From: Meghimatium bilineatum
Taxonomy: Eukaryota > Mollusca > Gastropoda > Stylommatophora > Philomycidae
Direction of reading: 5' to 3'
Length of the DNA: 64,000 bases
Assembly (NCBI GenBank): GCA_034231615.1
Contig: CM067317.1
Span: forward strand, 17,188,264-17,252,263
In this document: positions 1 through 10,084 of the stretch, one piece after another
Layout: every line of letters begins with the position of its first letter
Numbering within the stretch: position 1 is the first letter of the stretch
Notes under the pieces: model-generated
Database searches by the model: none
What the model was told of the DNA's origin: nothing
Seen by the model: the letters and a program-made list of their open reading frames with translations, nothing else
Program-made: the position numbers and the translations under genes

Positions 1-450
1 TGTTGTTTCTTTGAGCCTTGGCATTTCACATCTGAACATTCTACTATTTAGTAAATGTCCAACGCTGTACCCTGTTCTGTTCATTCGCCTGAAAATGTTC
101 ACTTCCGAAATGTGATTAAGGATTGGTGATACATTCCAATTCAGGAGTGGTATGGGAGTGGTACGATAAATTCTTCCCTCCAGGTCTGCGGAACTTTGCC
201 CGTAAGCCAAAATATATCGAAGACCTTTTTTGTTGTTTTCTGCAGTTCTCAGGGATTTAATACTATCATTGGGTACTCCATCAGCTCATGGTGACTTTTT
301 CGTGATTAGTTTGAATGTTGAAAGATCCACTTTTCAAAATATTACTGGCGCATTCATAACTTCAGATATGTCTAGTGCCTTTTCGCCGTTTACAACTCTC
401 CTGTTGACTCCATAGGTTAATGTTTATATTCTTTTCTTTAGCAAAGGAGT
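1..450 (-). pseudogene. Unidentified degraded coding-like segment, runs off the left edge
   Basis: Read on the minus strand, the interval from about 420 to 1 stays in one frame for some 140 codons. It is broken only by two TGA codons (at 334-336 and 286-288). It contains a run such as LRYILAYGQSSADLEGRIYR and, near the edge, a basic stretch with RRMNRTGYSVGHLL and MFRC. The frame breaks at about 420, just before a foldback element. I do not recognise the family. The RTGY...GHLL pattern loosely recalls C-terminal regions of some LINE proteins, but that is weak. It could be an old mobile-element ORF or chance openness. Confidence 0.3.
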
Positions 451-452
451 CT

Positions 453-602
453 AAATCAGAAGGCAGAAGACGGGATTTGAACCATGTCCACTAAGGGCTG
501 GTACATATTCGCAGTGCAACTGAAACCAACACGTTTTCCGAATCGACCAATGAGCACCTTTAGGAACCCGGTTCAAATACCTTCTGCTGTCTTCTGATTT
601 TT
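453..602. mobile_element. Foldback (inverted-repeat) element 1
   Basis: About 30 bp at 453-484 is repeated in inverted orientation at 568-602. Both arms read AAATCAGAAG-(G/A)CAG-...-GGATTTGAACC toward the centre. The inner edge of the arm on the plus strand, GGTTCAAAT, resembles a tRNA B box. There is no coding capacity, so this is a MITE or foldback-type unit. No target-site duplication is evident. Confidence 0.6.
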
Positions 603-668
603 TTTCTGTTTCTCATAAAAGCTTCATAGTAATATTATTCATATAGCAGTTAGTCTGCAATATATTAA

Positions 669-835
669 CCTGCCTGTTTGGTCGAAGCTTCGAAAACACA
701 CAGCAAGTATACACAAATTGGGTCATCCATGTATCTCCTGAATTCTACTGCGCAGCTAGCAGTTTTCTTGTCCCATTCACTGTCTTCATTGTCAATAATT
801 TTATTATAAACGGAGTATAACTCTATGAAATGCTT
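669..835 (-). pseudogene. Short unidentified open segment, possible remnant of the element at 1-450
   Basis: On the minus strand about 50 codons are open from 835 down to 672. They include YNKIIDNEDSEWDKK and AVEFRRYMDDP, followed by a stop. The composition looks protein-like but I recognise no family. The foldback element at 453-602 separates it from the other degraded segment, so both could come from one interrupted element. Chance openness is possible. Confidence 0.2.
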
Positions 836-839
836 TTTT

Positions 840-2110
840 GATTATGAATACTGCTCTGGAATGGAAATTCCAACTCGTTGTAAACTCTTGTGGCAGCTTG
901 AAACCACCCCTCCCCCCTTCACTCAACAAAACTGTTTAAAAAAAGAATTATAGATAAATGTGTGAACAGTAGTCAAGGCACAGACAAACATACGATCTTG
1001 TTTAATAGTTTTAGAACCATACAAAAGTACCAAGTTCAATTGCGCGCATAGAAAAGGATGTGTATGTGGGCAAAAGTCCTTCACTAGTTTTTTTGAACCC
1101 CTCCTAGTCTTCATGCTATTATAAATAACCAAATGGTCAGAGGGTGTCCGACAAGTCTTCATGCTATTGTTGAGTTACCATAATCTGTCTGACTTACAAC
1201 TTTTTCTGTCATCTACATCCCAGTCATGCAAAATTTTCTGTATGAGTTCAGAAAATCCAGCAACAATTTTGTTCTGGGAAGCGTCGAAAAAACCCCAAAA
1301 GATCTTTCCACTTTCATATCTTTCACACAATACCTACATATTATGCTCATTTGAGACTTACATGACACATGTAGAATCTCGTCAGCGGAAATATATGGAG
1401 GTTTATTTATTTCATATTTGATACACTCATTTAAAATATCAGTTATTACTTCAATCAAGGTCAGCTTAAACATCTTCATTTTTCTGGTGAAGTGTCCTTT
1501 AAAAGTGAAGACGAATGCAATTGATCTCTTACCATGGACTCATTTTGAGGTAGTAAATCAAATAATTCTCAATAATTTTCTTTGTTTTTGGCACTTTCAT
1601 CCTCCCTGTGTCCACGGAATGCTAATACCTGTTTACTTAAAAATATTACCGGCTCAATGAGTTTCTACAAGTATTGTGTGTTTGAAGACACAATCTCGTT
1701 ATGTTTGATTGCTTGTTACTACCGATAAAACATGTTTAATTCGTGTCTTGCCCAGCTGATGAAATGCATCATTGTGTAATAGATGATGTTTTGAATACTG
1801 TTGTTTTACTGATTTTCAAATTAAGTTGCGTAAGTCACGAATGTCTTCCTTGCACCATTCATAGCCTTTAGCCCCCCAAAATGACATAAATAGCAAAAGA
1901 CTTTTTTGTTTGTCAGCATAACAGTTATACAAGGAAATCTGTCGTACCATAACGATTCAAAATTTCGATCCATGATTACGAAATTCTTTAATTGTCAAAC
2001 GCGGGTCTTCTAAATTTAAACACAAATCATTGTTCATATGATAAATTACACACAGGAGTTGTCGACAGTTGGTTAATATTTGAGTCTGGTAAACTTGCGT
2101 TTGCAATATT
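840..2110. other. AT-rich non-coding interval
   Basis: Nothing recognisable on either strand. There are only short chance ORFs with no conserved motif. Confidence 0.5.
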
Positions 2111-2114
2111 TCAA

Positions 2115-2126
2115 CAGTTATACACT
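2115..2126. repeat. Target-site duplication of the LINE at 2127-2702 (second copy 2703-2714)
   Basis: CAGTTATACACT occurs immediately on both sides of the element. The bases outside differ (A versus C on the left, G versus A on the right), which delimits a 12-bp duplication made by target-primed reverse transcription. Confidence 0.85.
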
Positions 2127-2702
2127 GTTATGTTATGTTCCTCCAGGGCCATAGGCGGCGCATAGGGCAGAAACCATAGCTTTCCATTTCTGTCTTTGTG
2201 TTGCCAGGTCTTTCAATTGTTGCGTGTTGTTTAGGTTCATTGACATGCCTTCTCTATTAATGGTTCTTCGTAGAGTTTCTCTAGGTCTCCCTCTTCTTCT
2301 TACTCCAGGTGGCACCCAATATAGTGATTGCTGGGGAATTCTTAGGCTGTTCATTCTGAGAACATGGCCGATGTAAGTCCAACGCCTTTGTCTAATGAAG
2401 GAAGATATATAGGTTTGTTTGCTTTCCTCTCTTATAGTAGTGTTAGATTTAAAGTCACTCCACTTAACGTTCAGAATGGTACGTAGGCATTTGTTTTCAA
2501 AGGAGTCGAGTCTTTTATCTGTGGCTTTTGTGGCTTTCCAACTTTCGCACCCATATGATAGAATAGGGATGATGTTGGAGTTAAATAACTTGAGTTTTGT
2601 GGTGTTTCTTAGTGTGTTTGACGTCCATATGTTGCGTAGTTTATTGAAAGCACCCGCTGCAAGGGCAATACGGTGTAAAATTTCTTTTGATGAGTCTCCA
2701 TC
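2127..2702 (-). mobile_element. 5'-truncated LINE (group 3), RT C-terminal region, with target-site duplication
   Basis: The minus strand carries one uninterrupted frame from about 2700 to the stop near 2130. It encodes the end of a LINE reverse-transcriptase polyprotein: the thumb-like motif SYGCESWK, then ENKCLRTIL, the RRRWTYIGHVLRM-type segment (here RQRRWTYIGHVLRM), GRPRETLRRTI and the C-terminus VSALCAAYGPGGT. Catalytic RT motifs are missing because the copy is 5'-truncated. The 3' end on the minus strand is an ACATAAC-type short tandem tail. A perfect 12-bp duplication, CAGTTATACACT, flanks it at 2115-2126 and 2703-2714. The frame has no stops, so this is a fairly recent insertion. The same group occurs at 50115-50760. 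Confidence 0.9.
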
Positions 2703-2714
2703 CAGTTATACACT

Positions 2715-3305
2715 ACACAATATTAATTACATAAACACAAATAATTAAAACTAATAGCTTATGGCTTATGTAAAGATGAAATATTGTAACAGGTAGGAAA
2801 TTTCCGTTTTCAGTTCTGAGAACTACACATATTAAAATATTTGAAACGTATGATTGGTCTGAAGCCAATGTCTAAAAGGACAATTCAATAGACAGTAAAA
2901 CATCAACGCTCACTTCTTCAGCAGCAAATGAGAGATGCGATCTGAAGGAAATTTTACGCTAAAATGTTTTGGCCTCAAGGAGAGATAATTTAAAAATAAG
3001 GACAAACCTACGATTATCTTTCTGCAATGGTTATAGCAAATAACTATAAATTTGTGTGCGCTATTTCAGTTATTTAATCACGGGAGGGAAACGAGCATTT
3101 TAGCGTTTATTCACGCTACGCTACTGCATCCAATACAGACGCTAAAGAAAGTATTTTAAAACTTATTTCAGTATTTTAGCCATATTTAATAATAATAATG
3201 AAAGTGACAATAATAATAATAATAATAATAATAACAATATAAATATACAGTATAAATATTCTGGAAGATGTAACACACTATTAGGACGGATTAACCTGAT
3301 AAAGT
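2715..3305. other. Non-coding interval with (AAT)n tract
   Basis: It holds an AAT-type microsatellite at about 3190-3235 and otherwise AT-rich sequence with no supported gene. It lies downstream of the receptor gene's stop codon. Confidence 0.5.
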
Positions 3306-3310
3306 AAGCC

Positions 3311-3812
3311 GTTCATGAGCTAAACGTTCTGTGTTTGTTGAACACACGAGCTAAACACTTGGTGTGTGTTGAACACAAGAGCTAAACGTTCGGTGTGTGT
3401 TGAACACACGAGCTAATCACTCGTTGTGTGTTGAACACATGAGCTAAACGTTCGGTGTGTGTTGAACACATGAGCTAAACGTTCAGTGTATGTTGAACAC
3501 ATGAGCTAAACGGTCAGTGTATGTTGAACACATGAGCTAAACACTCGGTGTGTGTTGAACACATGACCTAAACACTCGGCGTGTGTTGAACACATGAGCT
3601 AAACACTCTGCGTGTGTTGAACACATGAGCTAAACACTCGGTGTGTGTTGAACACATGAGCTAAACACTCGGTGTGTGTTGAACACATGAGCTAAACACT
3701 CGGTGTGTGTTGAACACATGAGCTAAACACTCGGTGTGTGTTGAACACATGAGCTAAACACTCGGTGTGTGTTGAACACATGAGCTAAACACTCGGTGTG
3801 TGTTGAACAACC
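3311..3812. repeat. 31-bp minisatellite, about 16 copies
   Basis: The unit contains TGAACACATGAGCTAAACAC followed by TCGGTGTGTGT. The first few copies are diverged and the last seven are nearly identical. Its last copy overlaps the 3' end of the receptor coding sequence, and the receptor's stop codon is the TAG on the minus strand of the unit's GAGCTAAAC. Confidence 0.95.
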
Positions 3813-4323
3813 ATGCTATGTCTTATTGGTGGCAGTCTTCCCTTGAATAGGATCTTTCTAAAGGCGCGCCTGAAATCAGGACTGCAGTAGTTGTAGAGGA
3901 ATGGATTGATAGTTGAGTTGATATACGTTAACCAGAATGTTGTGTCATAGACTACACTTGGGACTAGGTGAGGGTCGACAGCAGTAACGTCAAATACAAT
4001 GTGGAAAGGCACCCAACAGATAAGATATCCAATAATTATAGAAGTCATTGTTAGAAACACCCTCATTTCACGGTTGCTCCTTCTTTCCTCGTGAGATATT
4101 TGTTTGCTATATTTACGCTTGTCCGATGTGGCAACTTTGGTGTATTCAGGAACCTGTAAAAGTGACTGATCACTCGTTTTATAGTCTCTAGCACCGTCAG
4201 CTGTTTGTTGGTTTTGATACTTTAAGTTGATCATTGACAGTATGTTTTGACCTGTAGTACATCTTACCGTGTCTTGCAGTGGGTCGCCAGATTTCTCACT
4301 ATAATCATCGGCTGACGCAGCAT
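3785..4323 (-). CDS. Aminergic-type rhodopsin-class GPCR, last exon (ICL3, TM6, TM7, tail)
   Basis: This exon encodes about 178 residues and a TAG stop. In order it gives a hydrophilic third intracellular loop rich in Ser, Lys and Asp, a basic SNREMRVFLTMTS entry to TM6, the TM6 core ICWVPFH (CWxP), TM7 with TFWLTYINSTINPFLY (NPxxY) and helix 8 starting SPDFRRAFRKIL. The acceptor AG is at 4324-4325. The exon starts with two bases of a split codon, which matches the single leftover G of the previous exon at 7598 and gives Asp. W7.40 and Y7.43 and the FRRAF helix 8 fit aminergic receptors. The last residues, QHTPSV, come from the 31-bp minisatellite. The product is a plasma-membrane receptor whose ligand cannot be told from sequence. 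Confidence 0.92.
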
Positions 4324-4338
4324 CTGTTAAAAAAATTA

Positions 4339-4391
4339 TATATATATACATATGTATGTATGTGTGTGAGTGTGCTTTCGTGTGTGCCGTG

Positions 4392-4422
<31 letters not shown>

Positions 4423-4425
4423 CGA
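4339..4425. repeat. (TA)n and (TG)n microsatellites in the receptor's last intron
   Basis: Short TATATA tracts lie at about 4339-4350 and 4396-4422. The first sits just upstream of the acceptor of the last receptor exon, next to a poly-T stretch on the minus strand. Confidence 0.8.
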
Positions 4426-4429
4426 CTGC

Positions 4430-5040
4430 ACGTTGTAGAAATGCGTGTCACCGTGAGTCGTGTTTAGTACAATCGCAAATCATACATGTTTGTGACACTA
4501 GACTATTGATAGAAGTAGGGCCTACTATTCGTTCGGTGAAATTTGTTTGTACAAGTTTTATATTAATTATATTATATATTATCCTACATTCTTCCATGAC
4601 CCTATACCAAATGCTAAAATTAATCTGTAACAGGGGTGAATAAAGGATATGCATGTAATTTCAAATACTAATATTTTCTTCTTTTCTATTGCGAATGTCA
4701 TCGCAAAAGTCTCACAACAATATACTGCTGCCGGAAAAAATATAGCATCTGAATAATTGTAACTGATTTTCTGTTTGCACTTCGCCATAAATTTTTTCAT
4801 CTGTGATGTTTTGTAGAGCCATTGATAATCTCTTTCTGATCTCTTCTAAATCATCTACTGAATTAATTTCTGACCCAAGATAGTTGTTGACCTTTACAGT
4901 TAGATATTATTTTATTATCCTAAAGGAAAGGGGGACTAGGGGGCGGGGTTAGAACTATTTCTACCCCCCCCCCCCAACGTCTACGGCCTCGTTTATAAAT
5001 ACCGTAATATGTCCAGCATTGGATGACCTCAGGAAAATGC
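4430..5040. other. Intronic non-coding interval
   Basis: Nothing coding is supported. It contains a run of about 11 C near 4965-4975. Confidence 0.5.
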
Positions 5041-5044
5041 TTCG

Positions 5045-5200
5045 ACCTCCAGGGCCAGATAGATGGAACACCTTATATGGAACAAAACAACAGCTCACAA
5101 ACACATGCATATATCACACAATGGCATTGGGTCCACGGGCATGAGCCCATGGACCGCTGGATCAGCAACCAATCATACATTCCGTGTTTTAATTTTATTT
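5045..5200. repeat. Dispersed repeat paired with 58700-58855
   Basis: The segment beginning CCAGGGCCAGATAGATGGAA and continuing through CACACAATGGCATT to TTTTAATTTTATTTA aligns along its length with 58700-58855, with many substitutions. Both copies have the same orientation. Family unknown. Confidence 0.55.
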
Positions 5201-5278
5201 AGGAAGAGACTAAAAGAGCACTACTGGATGTAAATATTAAAGTAATATGTTCACGGAGCAGAACTGCTTGCCGCTCAT

Positions 5279-5550
5279 GTGATCTTCTTCTTCTTCTTTC
5301 CTTCCTCTTTTACCCTTTACGGGTGTCGAGGGAGATACAATGTTCTTGTTCTCGCTTTTCTGGCTGCGTCAAATAATGTTATTGTGTGTTCGTGTAATGT
5401 CTCTTTGATGTTGTCGATCCAGCGTACTCTAGGTCTATCCTTGGCTTTTCTTTCTGCTTCTCCTCTCTTCTTATATGCTTTATAAACAAATGAATCGCAC
5501 GGCATTCTTTCCAGATGACCAAACCATTGTATCTGTTGGTTTTGTATGTG
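5279..5550 (-). mobile_element. LINE 3' fragment (RT polyprotein C-terminus)
   Basis: The minus strand encodes IQWFGHLERM (after a frameshift), then KAKDRPRVRWIDNIKETLHE and ITLFDAARKARTRTLYLPRHP before the stop, followed by a (GAA)n-type tail. This is the C-terminal part of a LINE RT protein. It lies in the last intron of the receptor. A frameshift near 5500 shows it is dead. Confidence 0.8.
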
Positions 5551-5554
5551 ATGC

Positions 5555-5745
5555 TTAGCCTGAAAGGGGAGTAAAAAATAGCACCAGTGTTACCTGCTAC
5601 GCACACTGTATGGGAACTTTCGGAAGGAATGACTAAGGAGATTAGAATGGGAGGGATTGGAGGGGGTTAGGCCTGGATGTTACTTTTAATAGAGGGCCAA
5701 AATGACACAGAAATGAATATGCTGACCTGATGCTTTTGTGCAGTC
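5555..5745 (+). repeat. SINE A, degenerate partial copy
   Basis: The sequence CTGAAAGGGGAGTAAAAAAT followed by AGCACCAGTGTTACC and GACTAAGGAG matches the 5' part of SINE A (best copy 51655-51945). Its 3' part is lost or very diverged. Confidence 0.45.
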
Positions 5746-5919
5746 ATTGAAAGTCTTGCGACAATTCTCACTGAGACTTGATTCATTGTTTGACTTTGAT
5801 GTTGGTTCTACTTGTGATTGTTTGAAACATGGCTGGAAATAATGAAATCATTTTACAAGATCATGTTAGTTCAAATAAATTTTACATTTAATAACATTGG
5901 TTTCATATCGTCACAGCAT

Positions 5920-6095
5920 TCTCCACAATCATCAGTCACCCCACCATCCACAACCAACAACACCACCCCACACAATCATCATCATCCCCACCACCGCCAC
6001 ATCATCCCCACCACAACCGCCACCACTACCGTCATCATAATCATCATCATCATTATCATCATAATAATTATCATTATTACTTTTGTCATATCTCC
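5920..6095. repeat. CCA/ATC-type compound microsatellite
   Basis: CCACCA, CATCATC and ATTATC repeats run from about 5935 to 6085. The short plus-strand ORF across it is repeat-generated. Confidence 0.85.
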
Positions 6096-6099
6096 GTAA

Positions 6100-6265
6100 A
6101 GCGAAAGCCGTAGTAGTTTAGAGGTTAGTGCACTGACTTTCTAATCAGGTGGTCGATGTGTTAGTGCACTTACTTGCTAATCAGACGGTCGATGGTTCAG
6201 CTGGAAGTTCAGCTGGAAGAATTAAAATAGTTACCAACGGCTTCTAGGCCAATTTAACCTAAGGT
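6100..6265 (+). repeat. tRNA-derived SINE head with internal duplication
   Basis: TAGTTTAGAGGTTAG resembles an A box, and GGTCGATGGTTCAGC resembles a B box. A stretch of about 35 bp (TTAGTGCACT...GGTCGATG) occurs twice in tandem inside it. No intact tRNA fold is seen. Confidence 0.5.
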
Positions 6266-6280
6266 AATATGCAACAGATC

Positions 6281-6405
6281 TTCTGGAGAGTAAAGTTAAG
6301 ACATCATGAGAGTAAAGTTAAGACATCATGAGAGTAAAGTTAAGACATCATGAGAGTAAAGTTAAGACATCATGAGAGTAAAGTTAAGACATCATGAGAG
6401 TAACA
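6281..6405. repeat. 22-bp tandem repeat, about 5.6 copies
   Basis: The unit AGAGTAAAGTTAAGACATCA plus TG is repeated with almost no divergence, so the expansion is recent. Confidence 0.95.
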
Positions 6406-7175
6406 ACATTATCCTTAAATATGTAGTTAATTAATGACAAATGCAGACATAACATAATATTCCACAATGCCCCTCGATGGAACCGAAAATTCATAGTACA
6501 ACCACAGTAAACTCATGTCGTCGTAAAAGAACAATCATCAATGTTTGCAACCAACTGTTATCGTGACGTCATAATACCGGAATATATCCTCAAGTTTGCA
6601 AAATCAAACCGTGGATATAGTCAGCATTACATAGGTTGCGTTTACTCTCTTAGATTTTATCTGTAACTACTTCTCGAGGATGGGTCAACTACAAACCTTT
6701 TGTGATCCCTATCAAATGGAAAGCAATTCTGAACATATATATTGGGATGCCAATGAGCACACATCTCGTTGTTACGAGGATCAGCATTTAGATAATTTAA
6801 GAAAACTAATTGTAATCCCGTGAAAAAAATGATATAGAAAATATTGTACCGGGTGTCTACAAAGTCATTGTTCACTTATTTACACTGGTAGTGACACTAC
6901 GTCACGTAAATTGTCAGTATTTAGTGCGAATCGTTGTGACGTCATACAGTAGACGCGCAATACAAGTGTGATGTTTATGTGTGCGCGTCACAGTTTTATA
7001 AATATTAAATACACAAGTTCCTACCTTTCTTGAGTCGCGACTACATTTTATAGATTTGTGAATGTATTTTTTTTTTGAAAACTGAATTTTAAACATTTTT
7101 AGCTTTTGAAATGTTTAAAAAAAATTATTTATCAAATAGTAAATTCAAGTAGGAAGCATGAGGATACATGAAAAT
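6406..7175. other. Intronic non-coding interval
   Basis: Between the last two receptor exons. No motif is supported. A TM-like reading near 6700-6850 was examined and not accepted. Confidence 0.5.
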
Positions 7176-7179
7176 AATT

Positions 7180-7310
7180 CTTACAACTGACGGGAATTGA
7201 ACCAGGTCTGTTCTAGCAGCACCAAATCACTAGAAAAACCGGTTTACTTGTGTTGCAAAGCGATTTGGTGCTTCCAGAATAGACATGGTTCAATTCCCGT
7301 CAGTTGTAAG
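7180..7310. mobile_element. Foldback element 2 with B-box-like arms
   Basis: The arms at about 7180-7231 and 7260-7310 are inverted copies of CTTACAACTGACGGGAATTG followed by AACCAGGTCTG and GCACCAAATC. The outer part of each arm on the appropriate strand is GGTTCAATTCCCGT, close to the tRNA B-box consensus. The core holds a CCGGTTTAC stretch. The element is clearly related to the one at 13903-14066. Confidence 0.85.
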
Positions 7311-7409
7311 GATAGTTTTACTGCAGTTTTTCTTTATGTTTATAGAATCAAAGTGACCAACAACCCCGACATATTTTTGTAAATAAACAACGCTTTTTTC
7401 TACGGTTGA

Positions 7410-7548
7410 GATCAACGTCATCATCATCACCACTCATTGCATATCCTCCACTACCACCACCATCACTATCATCATCACCAACCATTTCATATCCTCCACT
7501 GCCACCACAATCACCATTATTATCATCATCACCATTATCATCAATTCT
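7410..7548. repeat. ATC/ACC compound microsatellite
   Basis: CATCATCACC, CCACCACCATC and TATCATCATC runs, in intronic sequence about 50 bp downstream of a receptor exon. Confidence 0.85.
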
Positions 7549-7597
7549 CATTGTAAATGTATACCAATCTACTGTTACTGCCTACACATGTCTTCAC

Positions 7598-7818
7598 CTA
7601 CTCTGACGAGACCAAATTTGACCCTCCTTCTCAAGTAGCAGAAAACCAGGAAGTAGAATATCAACATGATTACGCATGGGCCGTGGTGTCCAACAATGGC
7701 GATGATCCATACAAAATGGCGATTGTGGGAGGGGTCCCACATGCAGATGTCAGATGGTTGAGGGTTGGTGACTCTGTCAGCAACAAGAGGTGGTACCCAG
7801 AGAACTAATGTGACCAAC
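7598..7818 (-). CDS. Aminergic-type GPCR, exon for late TM4, ECL2 and TM5
   Basis: The acceptor AG is at 7819-7820 and the donor GT at 7596-7597, giving a 221-base exon that enters with one base and leaves with one base. The reading LVTLVLWVPPLV is the second half of TM4, with the conserved prolines. It then gives ECL2 with the conserved cysteine in SDICMWDP, TM5 with P5.50 (HHGPCVIM) and Tyr5.58 in FLVFCY, and the basic start of ICL3 (LRRRVKF). The leading G would complete Trp4.50 if joined to the candidate exon ending at 11319. The trailing G joins AT of the last exon as Asp. No serines sit at 5.42, 5.43 or 5.46, so a catecholamine-type site is unlikely. Confidence 0.9.
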
Positions 7819-8320
7819 CTGTGAGATGTAGATAACTCGTTGTTAATGTGACAGATGTAACACTAAATTATATTGGATACGGAATGAGAGAGAGGGCTTG
7901 TTTATAAGTTATGTCTACAATTAGGGGGTGCTCTGAAAAAGTTGTACATATGTTGATAAGAAACAAGACTTCAAGTCTCGAATCGCATCCGCGAGCAAGA
8001 CAAGAGATTTCATCATTATGCCACGGAGATCTACAATTCAAATCAGCAGCGTAAGCTATACTAAAATTGGATGTTCTAGGCCGAAAGTAGCTGGTATCAC
8101 AGTCAAACTGTCAGCTATGCCGCAGATTATTTCGTTATTTTTACTACGTTCTGCTAATTAAGAGAAGTTTGAGAACGTATCAAAGAAAGAAATGAATGCT
8201 TACTTAATATGTCTGTGGTATAGTCTCGTAGTCGGCATGCGCCTCGTTGACAGGGACGGGGTGAATATGAAGAATGGGGGGATGGGGACACGAGTGCAAA
8301 ATGAAATCAATCCTTTTTGA
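7819..8320. other. Intronic interval
   Basis: Mostly featureless. A stretch near 8065-8120 (GATGTTCTAGGCCGAAAGTA) weakly resembles the middle of SINE A. Confidence 0.4.
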
Positions 8321-8324
8321 AGAT

Positions 8325-8500
8325 ATGACGTACTACGGGATACGGATGTGTCGGGCCATTGGGTCAAATAAATGGCAACACATCGCATTTCCATTCTCTG
8401 GATTACATCCTGCTGGAAATTTATGGTCCTGAGGCAACAAAGATCTAGCGGGAGTTTGAGAATGAATGTTGAAGAAGAAGCCGAGTATATAAAATGTAAA
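8325..8500 (+). repeat. SINE B copy
   Basis: GTGTCGGGCCATTGGGTCAA, then GGCAACACATCGCATTTCCA, ATTACATCCTGCTGG and GCGGGAGTTTGAGAATGAAT with a GAAGAAGAAG tail. It aligns, reversed, with 35100-35290 and shares the ending GAGTTTGAGAA-(GAA)n with SINE A. Confidence 0.65.
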
Positions 8501-8850
8501 TAACAGTAGAATTGTGTAACAAGTAGCGACATATACGAAACAAAAAGGACGGTCCTTTAATAAAGCTAAAAAAAAATAAACTAACTAAATCGATGTTTGT
8601 ACGTACAAGAAAGAGATCAGAAACAAGATACAAACCACATTAAATGTAGCAAGGCAGCCACACTGAATATCAAACAGCACATAACTTGTGTATCTCGTTT
8701 GTTATCTCTAGTAAGATCGTCATCTACTGAAAGGTGCATTTTTTTATGGTCTATCTTTTGATGTTTTCCTCTCTGATGTAGCACCTCCCGTATAGGATAC
8801 AGTGAAATGAAAAATGTGATTGTTACGACCAGGTTTGTCGAATGTACGTG
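8501..8850. other. Intronic interval
   Basis: No feature supported. Confidence 0.4.
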
Positions 8851-8852
8851 AT

Positions 8853-9010
8853 ATCAGGGCCCGAAAAGTGGGTACAAAATAGCAACACTGAGCCCTTGCC
8901 ACGTAAGGCAAGTAAGATGTGTTAGACTGAAAGGTGCAGATATTGCAGTTAAGCTGTAAACCACGACACAACGCATGGTATTCTCCGGACTACATCCTAC
9001 CAACCAACAG
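8853..9010 (+). repeat. SINE A, shortened copy
   Basis: It starts AGGGCCCGAAAAGTGGGTAC and contains AATAGCAACACTG, then GATATTGCAGTTAAGCTGTA, GACACAACGCATGG and CTCCGGACTACATCCT. The middle section is missing relative to 51655-51945. Confidence 0.75.
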
Positions 9011-9027
9011 ACGTTTAGAAAAAACGC

Positions 9028-9215
9028 AGAAGATTAGGACACGTTTTAAGAAATATATATCAAATAGGAAGATACGTTTTATCAAATATATATCAAATAG
9101 GAGGATGCATGTTACCAAATATATATTAAATAGGAAAATGCGTGTTACCAAATAGATACCAAATAGGAAGAAACGTTTTATCAAATAGATATCAAATAGG
9201 AAGATACAAAATATG
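9028..9215. repeat. 33-bp tandem repeat, about 5.5 copies
   Basis: The unit is AAATATATATCAAATAGGAA followed by GATACGTTTTATC. Because 33 is divisible by 3, it gives short repeat-encoded ORFs on both strands, which are not taken as genes. Confidence 0.9.
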
Positions 9216-9227
9216 ATTTGACACACG

Positions 9228-9244
9228 GGGGGGGGGGGGGGGGG
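9228..9244. repeat. Poly(G) tract
   Basis: A homopolymer of about 17 G follows ACACGG. It is a likely sequencing-length artefact and possibly G-quadruplex forming. Confidence 0.9.
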
Positions 9245-9650
9245 TTATTTTGCCCATTCCTACTGTAGAGCCACATTTTTCAGTTATTATTAGATTTGAG
9301 CGAGCACTCAAGCCACCTATTATATATTCACAATGTACCTCCCTGAGGAGTATATGTGATAAACAAACAACATTCTTCTTGTTCTGTCTATTTCTTCCAG
9401 TTCTTTCCATGTCCTACCATTTTTTTCTGTTATTTATCTAGATTTAACTCTTTCCTTCACGTATTTCTTGATTTAAATTTATTTTTAATTTGCGGGTTCC
9501 AAAATAATGCATGTCTTACAACGTTTTCCGCTGGTCTACTTAATGTATGATCTATCAAACTTCAGTGCCCTTTGGTGATGCCATCTCTCTCTCTACGAGT
9601 TGCTTTATCCTGTCGACATCCCTTATCAACCTGATTCTTTTTCCGTTTAC
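9245..9650. other. Intronic interval
   Basis: No supported feature. Confidence 0.4.
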
Positions 9651-9654
9651 TAGT

Positions 9655-9895
9655 AAAAATGAGCAGAGTAGCGCAACGATTATCGCACTGGCTTCGCATA
9701 TGAGTGGTCCTGGGTTCATTCCCCAGTTGAGGTGGTTCATACCCCAGTGACTCCCGGATCGATCCAGCGTTAATTGGGTACCGGATTAATCAGGAAAGTA
9801 TAGAGGATATGCGATATAGGAGAACTGGTTACCCTCCTCAAATATAGCAGAGCCACTGAAATGTGAGATCGCTAACATCTCACACCCTTAATATA
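9655..9895 (+). repeat. SINE D, tRNA-derived
   Basis: The head TAGCGCAACGATTATCGCAC resembles an A box, and TGGGTTCATTCCCC resembles a B box about 35 bp later. The body continues with GACTCCCGGATCGATCCAGC and ends near ACATCTCACACCC. The same head is present on the minus strand at about 33190-33245, which shares GCACTGGCTTCGCATATGAG. Confidence 0.75.
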
Positions 9896-10084
9896 ATAAT
9901 AAATGCTATAAGTTAAGTTTTACTTTATAATGTCTATATCTGCAGTATTGTTTCTTGTATACATTCACATTGTATTCCTTTTCTAGTTTTGTACCTCGTA
10001 GTTCATAGGCATATCAGAAGATAGCATGTGCACTTGAACGTGTCATATATTACACATTTGCGAAATTGATCCCCTGACATTGAG

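Noticed and set aside
1..450. Nuclear copy of mitochondrial DNA, because both stops are TGA
   Set aside because: The translation resembles no mitochondrial protein that I recognise. Two TGA codons alone are weak evidence.
6657..6875. Possible TM5-like receptor exon on the minus strand (hydrophobic reading MLILVTTRCVLIGIPIYMF)
   Set aside because: TM5 is already encoded by the exon at 7598-7818. The upstream frame has stops and no conserved residue (P5.50, Y5.58) fits.
9228..9244. Poly(G) tract as a functional G-quadruplex
   Set aside because: A single homopolymer of uncertain length, prone to sequencing error, with no conservation evidence.
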